Shown here piece by piece: positions 1 through 9,000 of a stretch of DNA of 18,271 nt. Numbering within the stretch: position 1 is the first letter of the stretch; each line of letters starts with the position of its first letter. The notes under the pieces are model-generated. The model was given only the letters and a program-made list of their open reading frames with translations, was not told the DNA's origin and did no database searches. The position numbers and the translations under genes were made by a program. This stretch comes from JAHBXL01 sp038247555 (GTDB lineage Bacteria > Planctomycetota > Phycisphaerae > Phycisphaerales > UBA1924): assembly GCA_038247555.1 (NCBI GenBank), contig JBBRUT010000066.1:1-18271 (forward strand), given 5' to 3'.

Positions 1-2404
1 CCGCATCCTCACTCGCGCGAATCAGGTCCAGGCCGCGCCTTACAACCTCAACGGCGCGGGCGTCACCGCGCTGGTCTTTGACGGCGGCGGCGTCCGCACC
101 ACGCACCAGGACCTTGCGGGCCGGGCCACCATCATCGACGGTTCGGGCGTCATCGATCACGCAACCCACGTCGCGGGCACCATTGCCGGCAACGGCGCGG
201 CCAGCAGCGGAAACAACCGCGGCATGGCCCCCGCCACCGTCATCCTTTCGGCTGCGATCACCACCGGCCCCTCCGGCTGGCTGTACACCAATCCCAACGA
301 CATCGAAGCCGACTACGCCAACGCGTTCAGTCAGGGCGCCGACATCGCCAACAACTCCATCGGCACCAACGTCAACAACAACGGCTTCCCATGCAGTTGG
401 CACGGCGATTACAGCGTGACCGACAGCGTTATCGATGCCATTGTCCGCGGCAGCCCCGCTGTCTCGGGCGGCGCTCCCTTCCGGATTGTCTGGGCCGCGG
501 GCAACGAACGCGGCGGCCGATGCGACTCAGGCGGATTCCGCACCATCGGCCCTCCCGCCGGATCAAAGAACCACCTCTCCATCGGCGCGGTGAACTCCAA
601 CGACGATTCCATGACCGGATTCAGCGGCTGGGGACCGACTGATGACGGCCGGCTCAAGCCCGATTTCTGCGCCCCCGGCTGCCAGAGCAACTCCGACTTC
701 GGCGTGACGAGCTGCGGCAGCGCGGGCAACGCCGCTTATTCTGTGCTGTGCGGCACCTCGATGGCCTCGCCCACCGCGGCCGGCGTCGCCGCGCTCATCA
801 TGCAGGAATGGACCAACCTCCGCCCCGGCGAACCCTGGCCTCGCAACTCCACGCTCAAGGTTCTGCTGGCCCAGAGCGCGGTCGATCTCGGCAACGCCGG
901 CCCCGACTACCGCTTTGGCTACGGATCGATTCGCGCCGATGCCGCGATCGACCTGCTCCGCACCGGCGCGGTCGTTGAGCGCGAACTCGGTCAGGACTTT
1001 GTCGACTACTACTCCGTAACCCTGGCTCCCGGCGCGCCCGCGCTCGTGTTCACGGCCGCGTGGGACGATGCGCCCGGCACGCCCAACGTCATCCCCGCGC
1101 TGGTGAACGATCTGGATATCCGCGTGTACAGCCCCGATGGCACGCGGTACTACCCGTGGACACTGACGCCGTCTTCCCCCAACACGCTCGCCCAGCGCGA
1201 CACCGAAGACCACCTCAACAACATCGAGCAGGTCCGGGTCGATGCGGCGATGCCGGGGGAGTGGACGATCGAAGTCCACGGCACCAGCATCCCGCAAGGC
1301 CCGCAGGCGTACTCCCTGGTCGCCTCCGACGCCTCCCTCACGTTCACGGGTGCGGTCAGCATCACTGTCGAGCCCGTCACCGTCGCGCCCGCGTTCATCG
1401 ACCCCGGCGTGCCCTTCACCGCCTCCATCCGCGTGCAGATCGAGAACGACACCCTTCTCCCCGGCTCTCCCGCGATGCACTTTCGTGCCGGCCCGGGCGC
1501 GTACACCTCAATCCCCATGATCGATCGCGGCGGCGGCCTCTATGAAGCCGATCTCCCCGGGTTCTCATGCGGGGACCTGCCGCAGTATTACTTCACCGTG
1601 TCGGGCGAGATCCTCGGAAACTTTGCCGTCCCCCAGGCCGGCGCGGCCGCGCCCTACAGCGCACTCGTCGGAACCCCTCAGGCCATCGTCTACGACATGG
1701 AAACCGCCGCGGGCTGGGTCAGCGGCGCACCCGGCGACACCGCGCACCTCGGCCAGTGGGAGCGCGGCATCCCGCAACAGACCATCGCGCAGCCCGGCAC
1801 CGACCACACACCCGATCCCGGCGTGAACTGCTGGGTCACCGGCCGCCTCGCCGGCGCCAACCCCGATGCGTATGACGTCGATGGTGGACGCACCACCCTG
1901 ATCTCTCCCGTGATCGATCTCGCCGATTCAGACTCTTCTATCCGGCTTGGATATTGGCGATGGTACTCGAACTCCACCGGCGCATCCCCCAACATCGATA
2001 CGTTCGTGATCAATGTTTCCGCCGACGCGGGCGCGACCTGGTCCAGCTTCGAGGTCGTCGGTCCCGGTGGCCCTTCCAATGCGGGCGGATGGCGCTACCA
2101 CGAAGCACGCATCGCCGATTTCGTGCCGCTCACCGCGGGCTTCCAGATCCGGTTCATCGCCTCCGACATCGGCTCTACCTCCACTGTCGAGGCCGCGATC
2201 GACGATGTCACGCTCTACTGGATCTTGTGCAACGATGCCTGCGCCGCGGACTTTGACGGCAATGGCCAGCGCGAGGTGCCCGATATCTTCGCCTTCCTCA
2301 GCGCATGGTTCGCCCAGGAGCCCGCGGGCGACTTTGACGGTGTCGGCGGCATCGCCGTCCCGGATATCTTCGCGTTCCTCTCGGCATGGTTTGCCGGCTG
2401 CTGA
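1..2404 (+). CDS. S8 family serine peptidase with C-terminal dockerin-like module, 5' end outside the window
   Basis: Secreted subtilisin-like endopeptidase; 800 residues are visible and the reading frame is open to the left edge (first complete codon at base 2), so signal peptide and prodomain are missing because of the window, not because the gene is broken. The catalytic triad is present: Asp in VFDGGG (codon at 80), His in HATHVAGT (codon 167), Ser in GTSMASPTAAG (codon 758); the oxyanion-hole Asn is in WAAGNERGG (codon 503). After the catalytic domain come a beta-sandwich like that of KP-43-type subtilases (FTAAWDDAPGTPN onward), an Ig-like stretch, a jelly-roll-like segment beginning DMETAAGW, and the 54-residue dockerin-like module ending AGC. 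The protein aligns along its whole visible length with the next gene, so the two are tandem duplicates. An internal ATG at 224 would delete the catalytic Asp and His and is not the start. Peptidase family is secure; substrate is unknown. Confidence 0.93.
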   Translation, partial: RILTRANQVQAAPYNLNGAGVTALVFDGGGVRTTHQDLAGRATIIDGSGVIDHATHVAGTIAGNGAASSGNNRGMAPATVILSAAITTGPSGWLYTNPNDIEADYANAFSQGADIANNSIGTNVNNNGFPCSWHGDYSVTDSVIDAIVRGSPAVSGGAPFRIVWAAGNERGGRCDSGGFRTIGPPAGSKNHLSIGAVNSNDDSMTGFSGWGPTDDGRLKPDFCAPGCQSNSDFGVTSCGSAGNAAYSVLCGTSMASPTAAGVAALIMQEWTNLRPGEPWPRNSTLKVLLAQSAVDLGNAGPDYRFGYGSIRADAAIDLLRTGAVVERELGQDFVDYYSVTLAPGAPALVFTAAWDDAPGTPNVIPALVNDLDIRVYSPDGTRYYPWTLTPSSPNTLAQRDTEDHLNNIEQVRVDAAMPGEWTIEVHGTSIPQGPQAYSLVASDASLTFTGAVSITVEPVTVAPAFIDPGVPFTASIRVQIENDTLLPGSPAMHFRAGPGAYTSIPMIDRGGGLYEADLPGFSCGDLPQYYFTVSGEILGNFAVPQAGAAAPYSALVGTPQAIVYDMETAAGWVSGAPGDTAHLGQWERGIPQQTIAQPGTDHTPDPGVNCWVTGRLAGANPDAYDVDGGRTTLISPVIDLADSDSSIRLGYWRWYSNSTGASPNIDTFVINVSADAGATWSSFEVVGPGGPSNAGGWRYHEARIADFVPLTAGFQIRFIASDIGSTSTVEAAIDDVTLYWILCNDACAADFDGNGQREVPDIFAFLSAWFAQEPAGDFDGVGGIAVPDIFAFLSAWFAGC
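2240..2401 (+). repeat. Dockerin-like GC module, copy 1
   Basis: This encodes 54 residues from Cys to terminal Cys and holds two EF-hand-like loops, each followed by the helix motif PDIFAFLSAWFA. Loop 1 (DFDGNG, with Asp at loop position 12) has acceptable ligands at positions 1, 3, 5 and 12. Loop 2 (DFDGVG) has Val at position 5, where an oxygen ligand is expected, so it is probably a weak calcium site. Confidence 0.85.
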
Positions 2405-2458
2405 TTTCCCATTTCGTCCAGCCCACATCGGTGTTTCGCGGCCGGATTCTGGGAAATC
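2403..2458 (+). terminator. Inverted repeat overlapping the stop codon, possible terminator
   Basis: A perfect 9-base inverted repeat, GATTTCCCA (2403-2411) and TGGGAAATC (2450-2458), begins inside the TGA stop of the first peptidase gene. It can extend by a U-G and a C-G pair to 2401-2460. The loop is long (38 bases) and a G-rich stretch, not a T run, follows. It could be a weak terminator or an mRNA 3'-end structure. Confidence 0.3.
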
Positions 2459-2626
2459 GGGGGGGCCGGAGGAAGTGGGGAGGAAGGTCCCGGAATCGGT
2501 ACCGGCCTACTGGTCCACGGATCTTTGGTTACCCCTTGTCTTCATGCGAACCGGGTTCATCTTTGGTTCGTATAGCCCCCCGCGCCCGCTCGGGCCTTCG
2601 GCGGGTCCGCAGCGCAACGGATGGAC

Positions 2627-2671
2627 GGGGAACGGGGAAACTCGGGGGGCAGGGGGGGTTGTCGTGGGGGG
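2627..2671 (+). other. G-quadruplex-forming run cluster
   Basis: There are five G runs within 45 bases on the coding strand: GGGG at 2627-2630, GGGG at 2634-2637, six G at 2644-2649, seven G at 2652-2658 and six G at 2666-2671. The spacers are 3, 6, 2 and 7 bases. This fits the usual definition of an intramolecular G-quadruplex (four or more runs of at least three G with loops of 1-7) with room for four-tetrad stacks. It lies 100-144 bases before the start codon of the second S8 gene, so it could fold in the non-template DNA strand or, if transcribed, in the mRNA leader. Confidence 0.55.
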
Positions 2672-2759
2672 CGATCTCAACGCCCTACGGACCGTGCACT
2701 TTCGTGCACAGTTCTTGGGCCGGTGTCTTCCCGTTTCTTTCGCTCATTCACTTTGGCGT

Positions 2760-2763
2760 GGAG
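2760..2763 (+). promoter_or_regulatory. Shine-Dalgarno GGAG deciding the ATG at 2771
   Basis: GGAG (extended GGAGTGA) lies 7 bases before ATG 2771, and the protein from that ATG opens directly with a signal peptide. In-frame starts further upstream (from 2621) would put about 50 Gly/Arg-rich residues ahead of the signal peptide. Confidence 0.75.
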
Positions 2764-2770
2764 TGACCTC

Positions 2771-5700
2771 ATGACGACTCGGCAGACCGCTCACCGGTTC
2801 GCTTTCCCCTTGGCCCTTGCAATCGCGGCAGGCTCAGCGGCCCCCGTCATGGCCCAGGTGCTGTGGCGTTCGCCCGTCGCCCCGGCGTTCGCGCCCGACA
2901 AGCAGTCCGAACCCCTCCTCGCGCAGCTTGCCCAGGAGGGCGGCACCCGCCACCTTGCTCTGCAGCTTGCACGCCCCGTGACCGACGCCGACCGCGCCGC
3001 CCTCTCCGCAGCCGGCTTGACCATCGCTTCCCCCCTTGGCAACAACGCCTTCTTCGCATCCATTGATGCAGCCAAGCTCAACATCAAGGCCGTTCAAAGT
3101 ACCGGCCTCATCTCCGGCGCCCAGGCCATCGACCCGGCCTGGAAGCTCCACGGCGCATTTGCAGCAAACGATCCCACCGCTTTCACCGTCGTCGGCACGG
3201 CTCCTGCCTCCGCGCGCTCCGGCAAGCCCGACAGCATCGTGGCGATGTATGTGCTCATGCACGCCGATGCTCCCCGCACCGGGAACGCCGAAGCCCTCAT
3301 CGAGAAGCACGGCGGAATCGTGCGTGACCGCATCGAAACCCTCAACGGCCTCGTGGTCGAGTTGCCCCTCTCCGCAGCCTCCACTCTGGCGTCTGAGGAT
3401 GCCGTGCAATGGATCGAGCCCGCGCTCCCCCTGCTGACTCCTACCAATGCGGAGAACCGCGCCCTCACGCGCTCCAATCAGGTGCAGGCCGCGCCCTACA
3501 ACCTCAACGGCGCGGGCGTTACCGCCCTCGTCTATGACGGCGGCGGGGTCCGTGCATCGCACCAGGACTTCGGCGGCCGCGCAACCGTTATCGATGGTTC
3601 CTCCGGCGCGACACACGCCACGCACGTCGCCGGAACGATCGGCGGCAGCGGCGCAGCAAGCGGCGGAAACAACCGGGGCATGGCGCCCGGCGTCACCATT
3701 CTTTCCGCCGCCCTTTCCGCCGGCTCCGGATTTCTCTACACCAATCCCGGCGACATCGAGGCCGATTATGCCGCCGCGTTCAATCAGGGCGCGGACATCA
3801 CCAACAACTCCATCGGCACCAATGTCAACAACAACGGCTTTTCCTGCACCTGGCACGGCGACTACGGAATCACCGACGGCGTGATCGATGCCATCGTCCG
3901 GGGCATGCCATCGGTAACTGATGGTCAGCCCTTCCGTGTCGTCTGGGCCGCGGGCAACGAGCGCGGCGGCCGATGCGATGTCGCCGGCGGCTACCGCACC
4001 ATCGGCCCTCCCGGCGGCGCGAAGAACCATCTCTCCGTCGGCGCAGTCAACGCTAACAACGACTCCATGACCAACTTCAGCGGCTGGGGGCCCACCGACG
4101 ACGGGCGACTCAAGCCCGACTTCTGCGCGCCCGGTTGCCAATCAGGCGGCGATAGCGGCGTCACCAGTTGCAGCAATAGCAGCGATTCGTCTTACTCATC
4201 GCTCTGCGGCACATCGATGGCCTCCCCAACCGCTACCGGTATCGCCGCGCTCATGCTCCAGGATTGGGCCAACCTTTTCCCCGGCTCGCCCTGGCCCCGC
4301 AACTCCACCCTCAAGGTCCTGCTCGCTCAGAGCGCCGTCGACCTTGGAACCGTCGGCCCCGACTACACGTTCGGTTACGGATCGATCCGCGCCGACTCGG
4401 CCATCGACCTCATGCGCACCGGCGCATTTCAGGAAGGTTCCCTCTCCCAGAACTTCACCGACATCTACACGGTCACCGTGGCCCCGGTGTCCGGCCCTCT
4501 CGTCTTCACCGTCGCGTGGGATGATGCGCCCGCGACCGCCAATGTCATCCCCTCGCTCATCAACAACCTCGACCTCCGCGTCTTCGCGCCCAGCGGCACG
4601 CGCCACTACCCCTGGACGCTCAACCCCGCAAACCCGTCTTCCGCCGCGGTCCGCACGCAGGAAGATCAGCTCAATAATATCGAGCAGGTGTTTGTCAATG
4701 CGCCCATCGCGGGCGTGTGGACAATCGAGGTCCGCGGCAGCAATGTCCCTGCCGGCCCGCAGCCCTACTCGGTTGTTTCCTCCAACACCAGCTTCGCCCT
4801 CACCGGCTCGGTGAGCATCGCCCTCGAGCCGATCACCCTCGCCCCCGAATCGATTCTTGCTGGCATTGCCACGCCCCTCTCCGTGCTTGTCGATATTCAG
4901 GGCGACACCGTGGCCCCCGGCTCCGTGCAGATGTTCTACCGCACCTCCGGCGGCCCCTTTACTGCGGTCCCCATGACGGATGCGGGCGGTGGCGTCTTCG
5001 TGACGAATCTCCCGAGCGTCGATTGCGGTGCCTCTCCCGAGTATTACTTCTCTGCTCAGGGCGCGCAGCTCGGCACCGTCCTGTTACCCCTCTCCGGTGC
5101 CATCAATCCGTTCACGACCATTGTCGGCGAGTTTGAGATCACCGACTTCGACATGGAAACCGCTGCCGGATGGATCGGCGGCCAGCCCGGTGATACCGCT
5201 ACCAGCGGGCAGTGGGAAAGCGGCGTTCCCGAGCAGACCGCCGCGCAGCCGGGAGCCGACCACACCCCAGACCCCGGCGTGAACTGCTGGGTCACCGGCA
5301 GGCAAGCCGGTTCGGGCGTCGGATCCTTCGATGTCGATGGCGGCTTCACCACGCTGCTCTCGTCGAGCTTTGATCTCTCCGCAGCCACGGGCGCGACGCG
5401 CATCGGTTATTGGCGCTGGTACTCCAACATAGCAGGCGCTGCGCCCAATGCCGACGTGTTCACCATCGACATTTCCAGCAACGGTGGGACCAACTGGACG
5501 AACGTCGAAGTCGTCGGCCCCACGGGCCCTCAGACCGCCGGGGGCTGGTTCTACCACGAGTTCCGCGTGGCCGATCTGGTGCCCCTCACCAGCAATGTCC
5601 GGCTGCGGTTCATCGCGTCCGACCTTGGCGCGGGTTCGATCGTCGAAGCCGCGATCGACGACCTGAGCATCATCGCAGTCCAGTGCTCCGAGCCTTGCGC

Positions 5701-5860
5701 CGCCGACTTCGATGGCAACTCCGCCGTCGAAGTGCCCGACATCTTCGCCTTCCTCAGCGCGTGGTTCGCTCAGGACCCATCGGCCGACCTTGACGGAGTC
5801 CCCGGAATCGCGGTGCCCGACATCTTCGCCTTCCTCAGCCTCTGGTTTGCCGGGTGCTGA
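2771..5860 (+). CDS. S8 family serine peptidase with C-terminal dockerin-like module
   Basis: Complete secreted subtilisin-like endopeptidase of 1029 residues. Residues 1-28 form a Sec signal peptide (Arg/His n-region, hydrophobic core, cleavage after VMA). About 30-235 is an N-terminal prodomain-like region. The S8 catalytic domain spans about 236-550, with Asp256 (VYDGGG), His285 (HATHVAGT), oxyanion Asn396 (WAAGNERGG) and Ser482 (GTSMASPT). A KP-43-like beta-sandwich follows (about 552-690), then an Ig-like segment (about 690-790), a jelly-roll-like segment starting DMETAAGW at 794, and the dockerin-like module 976-1029. A GGAG 7 bases upstream supports this start. It is a tandem paralogue of the preceding gene with the same domain order; residues around FSGWGPTDDGRLKPDFCAPG are shared exactly. 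The role is probably degradation of extracellular protein while tethered to the cell or a surface complex; this is inferred, and the substrate is not readable from sequence. Confidence 0.95.
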   Translation: MTTRQTAHRFAFPLALAIAAGSAAPVMAQVLWRSPVAPAFAPDKQSEPLLAQLAQEGGTRHLALQLARPVTDADRAALSAAGLTIASPLGNNAFFASIDAAKLNIKAVQSTGLISGAQAIDPAWKLHGAFAANDPTAFTVVGTAPASARSGKPDSIVAMYVLMHADAPRTGNAEALIEKHGGIVRDRIETLNGLVVELPLSAASTLASEDAVQWIEPALPLLTPTNAENRALTRSNQVQAAPYNLNGAGVTALVYDGGGVRASHQDFGGRATVIDGSSGATHATHVAGTIGGSGAASGGNNRGMAPGVTILSAALSAGSGFLYTNPGDIEADYAAAFNQGADITNNSIGTNVNNNGFSCTWHGDYGITDGVIDAIVRGMPSVTDGQPFRVVWAAGNERGGRCDVAGGYRTIGPPGGAKNHLSVGAVNANNDSMTNFSGWGPTDDGRLKPDFCAPGCQSGGDSGVTSCSNSSDSSYSSLCGTSMASPTATGIAALMLQDWANLFPGSPWPRNSTLKVLLAQSAVDLGTVGPDYTFGYGSIRADSAIDLMRTGAFQEGSLSQNFTDIYTVTVAPVSGPLVFTVAWDDAPATANVIPSLINNLDLRVFAPSGTRHYPWTLNPANPSSAAVRTQEDQLNNIEQVFVNAPIAGVWTIEVRGSNVPAGPQPYSVVSSNTSFALTGSVSIALEPITLAPESILAGIATPLSVLVDIQGDTVAPGSVQMFYRTSGGPFTAVPMTDAGGGVFVTNLPSVDCGASPEYYFSAQGAQLGTVLLPLSGAINPFTTIVGEFEITDFDMETAAGWIGGQPGDTATSGQWESGVPEQTAAQPGADHTPDPGVNCWVTGRQAGSGVGSFDVDGGFTTLLSSSFDLSAATGATRIGYWRWYSNIAGAAPNADVFTIDISSNGGTNWTNVEVVGPTGPQTAGGWFYHEFRVADLVPLTSNVRLRFIASDLGAGSIVEAAIDDLSIIAVQCSEPCAADFDGNSAVEVPDIFAFLSAWFAQDPSADLDGVPGIAVPDIFAFLSLWFAGC
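5696..5857 (+). repeat. Dockerin-like GC module, copy 2
   Basis: 54 residues from Cys976 to Cys1029, the last residue. Loop 1 (DFDGNS) lacks the usual Gly at position 6; loop 2 (DLDGVP) has Val at 5 and Pro at 6, so the second calcium loop is clearly degenerate. The helices are PDIFAFLSAWFA and PDIFAFLSLWFA. Confidence 0.85.
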
Positions 5861-5886
5861 GTTTCAGATCACACGAACCGAGCGCC

Positions 5887-5945
5887 AGACGCGCAAAAAC
5901 AGCAGGAACTCCACCGCTCCACACGATACTCCCCCCGGCGCGTCT
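5887..5945 (+). repeat. 8-base inverted repeat downstream of second S8 gene
   Basis: AGACGCGC (5887-5894) and GCGCGTCT (5938-5945) are perfect inverted copies separated by 43 bases, 26 bases after the stop of the second peptidase gene. It may form the base of an mRNA 3' structure, but the loop is long and no T run follows, so a chance match in GC-rich DNA cannot be excluded. Confidence 0.2.
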
Positions 5946-5957
5946 TCACGCATCAGT

Positions 5958-5975
5958 CGGCAGAGCAATCTGTCG
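5958..5975 (+). promoter_or_regulatory. Short hairpin with GCAA tetraloop before the lamin-tail gene
   Basis: CGGCAGA-GCAA-TCTGTCG forms a 7-pair stem (one G-U) capped by a GNRA tetraloop. It lies about 60 bases before the next start codon and could be a leader structure. It has no T tract, so it is not a standard terminator. Confidence 0.3.
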
Positions 5976-6023
5976 GTATCGGGCGGGGATGAGTGGGGGT
6001 AACGTGAACGGCCGCGCCTCACG

Positions 6024-6028
6024 AGAGG
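6024..6028 (+). promoter_or_regulatory. Shine-Dalgarno AGAGG for ATG 6035
   Basis: AGAGG lies 6 bases before ATG 6035, and the product opens with a good signal peptide, which supports this start. Confidence 0.6.
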
Positions 6029-6034
6029 TCGGCT

Positions 6035-9000
6035 ATGCGTTCACCGCGTTGGGTTCTCTCCGTCTCGTGTCTCGCCGCGTTCCTGTGCGCTTCCTCCGCT
6101 TCCGCTCAGGCGCTGAAGATCTCCCAGGTCTTCGGCGGCGGAGGTAACCCGGGCGCGCCCTTCAACCGTGATTACGTCGAACTCTTCAATGCAGGCACCT
6201 CGGAGGTCAGCCTCGCAGGCTGGTCCCTGCAATACTCGGCCGCGGCGGGCTCATCGTGGCAATCGACGATCCTCCCCGTCCGCACCATCGCGCCCGGCGC
6301 TTACTTTCTGGTGCAGATGTCCGCCGCAGGCACAGCCGGTGAACCTCTCCCGACTCCCGATCACAACGCCGTCCCCGCGATCTCGATGAGCTCGACCTCC
6401 GGCAAGGTCGCGCTGCTCCGCAACTCGACGGGGCTCACCGGCGTCTGCCCTTCGAGCCCGCAGATCATCGACCTCGTCGGCTTCGGCGCAGCGGCAAGCT
6501 GCTTCGAAGGGTCCGCTCCTGCGCCAGCGCCATCCAACGCGCTGGTCATCCTCCGCGCCGATCTTGGCTGCGCCGATACCGGACAGAACAGCCTCGACTT
6601 TGTCGCCGGCCCCGCCAACCCGCGAAACTCGGCGATTGCAAGCCCCCTCTGCCCAGGTGCGGACTTGGAACTCCTGATCGAAGGCCCAACCGTTACGAAT
6701 GAGGAAGGTGTGCAGGTTGCGATGGGGCAACTCACGATGGAGAATCCGGAGACCTTCACCCTCCGCATCCTTAACCGTGGCCCCGACGCCGCAACTTCCA
6801 TCACCCTCACGGTCAATCTCCCCAGCAACGCCGCATTCATCCAGTCCCTCCCGCCCGCCGATCCTCCCACCGACGGTGTGATCATCTTTCCGATGGGTGA
6901 TCTGGAACTCGATGAGGAGGCCGTCGCCACCGTCACGCTCATCCCGTACGCCGGAACCCACGTCGCACTCAGCGCTTCGGTTTCCGCGCTCGCGCCCGAC
7001 ACCAAGCCCGGCAACAACAGCCCCACCCTGACGCTCCCGATCTTCAGCTTCGACCGCGCCCGCCTCTTCACGGGCGTGAAGAGCACCGCGGAAGTGACCG
7101 CCGATCTCCGCGCCGTCGATGTCGACTCTGGCGCATCCAAGCCGCTCATCTCTGCTTCCGTTTCCGGCCTCGCCGCGGATAACGAGAACCGCCGCTTCTT
7201 CATCTCTGACGGAACGCAGCTCTCGATCGTCCCGTGGGACACGCTTACGCCCATCGCGGTCGGAACGATCACCGGTGCCGAGAGTGCCGTCGACGGCCTC
7301 GCCTGGCACCCTTCACGGCGCAGACTCCTCGGCACCACCACCTCCCGTCTCTACGAGATCGACATTCACACCGCCGCGGCCAAGCTCCTGCGCACATTCC
7401 CCGCCGGCGACTTCGGCGGGATCGACTACGACGTTTCGAGCAATCGCCTCATCGCGGTCAACAACGCTACCGCCACCACCGGCGGGCTCTCAGGCCGCGG
7501 CTTCTACCGCATCCACCCCTACGACACCGAGCTGCTGTTCCTCTTCGCGTTTCCCGAACGATCCCCCGGCGTGCCCGAGACCGACATCGACGGGTGCGCG
7601 GCCGGTGGCGGCCGCTTCTTCGGCGTCACCGATCAGTCGGAGTGGGTGTACCGCTACCAGCAGAGCTCCTCTTTATTTCTCACCCCACTCTCTCAGCCCC
7701 TCACTGTCGAGCACACCGACGCTGGATCAACCTACGCCGCCGAGTTCTACTCCCAGTCTCCCGGCGCCAACCTCGGTGTGCAGATCGCCGCCCCGGCTGA
7801 TTGCGACGCGATCACCGAACAGCCGCTCACCTTCAATGTCACGCTCACCAACCACGGTCCGTCCTACGCCGTTGCTCCAGCGCTCACCATCACCCTTCCG
7901 CCGACCGCCACGTTCATCAGATCTACACCACCGCTCGAGCCGGCCGCCAATGTGCTGTCCATGCCGCTGCCCGGGCTCGCCCGCGGCGAGTCGTCCATGG
8001 TCTCCGTCACGATGATCCCAAGCGGCGCATCTCCCCACACCATCGCCGCAACCCTCTTCTCCTCGACGCCCGATGCCCTCCCGCTGAATAACACCGCGAT
8101 CCGCAACCTGATCACCCAGCCCGCGCTGCCCGCAGCGCCCTCTGCAACTGCCGTGCTCTCCACTCTCCCCGGCTCCAACTCAGTCCCTGGTGTCAGCGGT
8201 CTGACGTTCGCATCTGCGGACTTTGGCCGGCTCTACCGCAGCCCCACCGGCCAACGCTGGATCTTGGCCGCGACTACTTCCGACACCCCGTCGAGGGACC
8301 GTGTGCTCATCCGCGGCGGCGGCGGCACACTCCAGGCTGTTCTCCAAGAGGGCGTCACGTTCATTCCCCAGCTTGGTGCACCTGTCGGTGAGTTCGGGCT
8401 CGTCTACGCCGTCCTTGATAACGGCGACTTCGCCTTCACCACCGACACCGATCCCGACCCCACCTTCGGGACCGTCGCGATCAAATCTATCGGCGGCGAC
8501 TTCTCCGTCGTCGCCGAGCAGGGGGGGGGCAACTTTGCAGTCGGTCTCACGCACACCGCCGCGATGGGCTCTGTCACCCTCCAGACCGATGGCACTATTT
8601 CTTTCTCCGCCGGTTTCGGCGCAGGCGCTTCTGCCGCGCAAGCTTTTCTCACCGATGACGGCCAGACGCTCATCGCCAGAACGCCGATCACCATTCCCAC
8701 CGGCCAACTCGCCGCGCCGCCGGTGGGGCTCGAAAGCTTCGGCGGTGGCACAACCGAAGGACTTGTGACCTGGATGAACGCCGCGGGCGACAAGTGGTGC
8801 ATGCGCGGCGACCTCAGCGGCCCCACCGCCACCGACATCTGCCTCGTGGTTGATAGCGCCGTACGCATCCAGGAAGGCTTTCGCGTGCCCAGTTCCTCGC
8901 TGATGTCCAATGTCACAGGCATCCATGCCACCGACCTCGAGCCCGTCAGCGGCGATGTCTACTGCCGCGGCTCCAATGCGGACGGTCGAGACTGGGTTTG

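Larger units (their letters stand above)
2405..2770 (+). other. 366-base intergenic leader between the two S8 peptidase genes
   Basis: No credible gene lies here; the open frame that crosses its right half is only the upstream extension of the next gene's frame, with unlike composition and no ribosome site. It contains the stop-codon inverted repeat, a purine-rich G tract around 2460-2490, a 10-base direct repeat ATCTTTGGTT (2521-2530 and 2559-2568), a short inverted repeat CGAACC/GGTTCG (2547-2552, 2565-2570), a cluster of G runs (2627-2671), and a small hairpin GTGCAC-TTTC-GTGCAC (2694-2709). The promoter of the second peptidase gene is presumably here, but I cannot pick convincing -35 and -10 boxes. 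Confidence 0.7.

Noticed and set aside
563..1480. Long minus-strand open frame of 305 codons inside the first peptidase gene
   Set aside because: It is opposite a clear S8 catalytic domain; the frame is open because of GC-rich codon bias. The translation is Gly/Arg/Asp-rich with no domain or ribosome site.
2621..2770. Upstream extension of the second S8 peptidase from ATG 2621
   Set aside because: It would put 50 Gly/Arg-rich residues before a clear signal peptide and would translate the G-run cluster. ATG 2771 has a proper GGAG site.
2834..4141. Minus-strand open frame of 435 codons inside the second S8 gene
   Set aside because: It is the same mirror-frame effect as in the paralogous gene and shows no family features.
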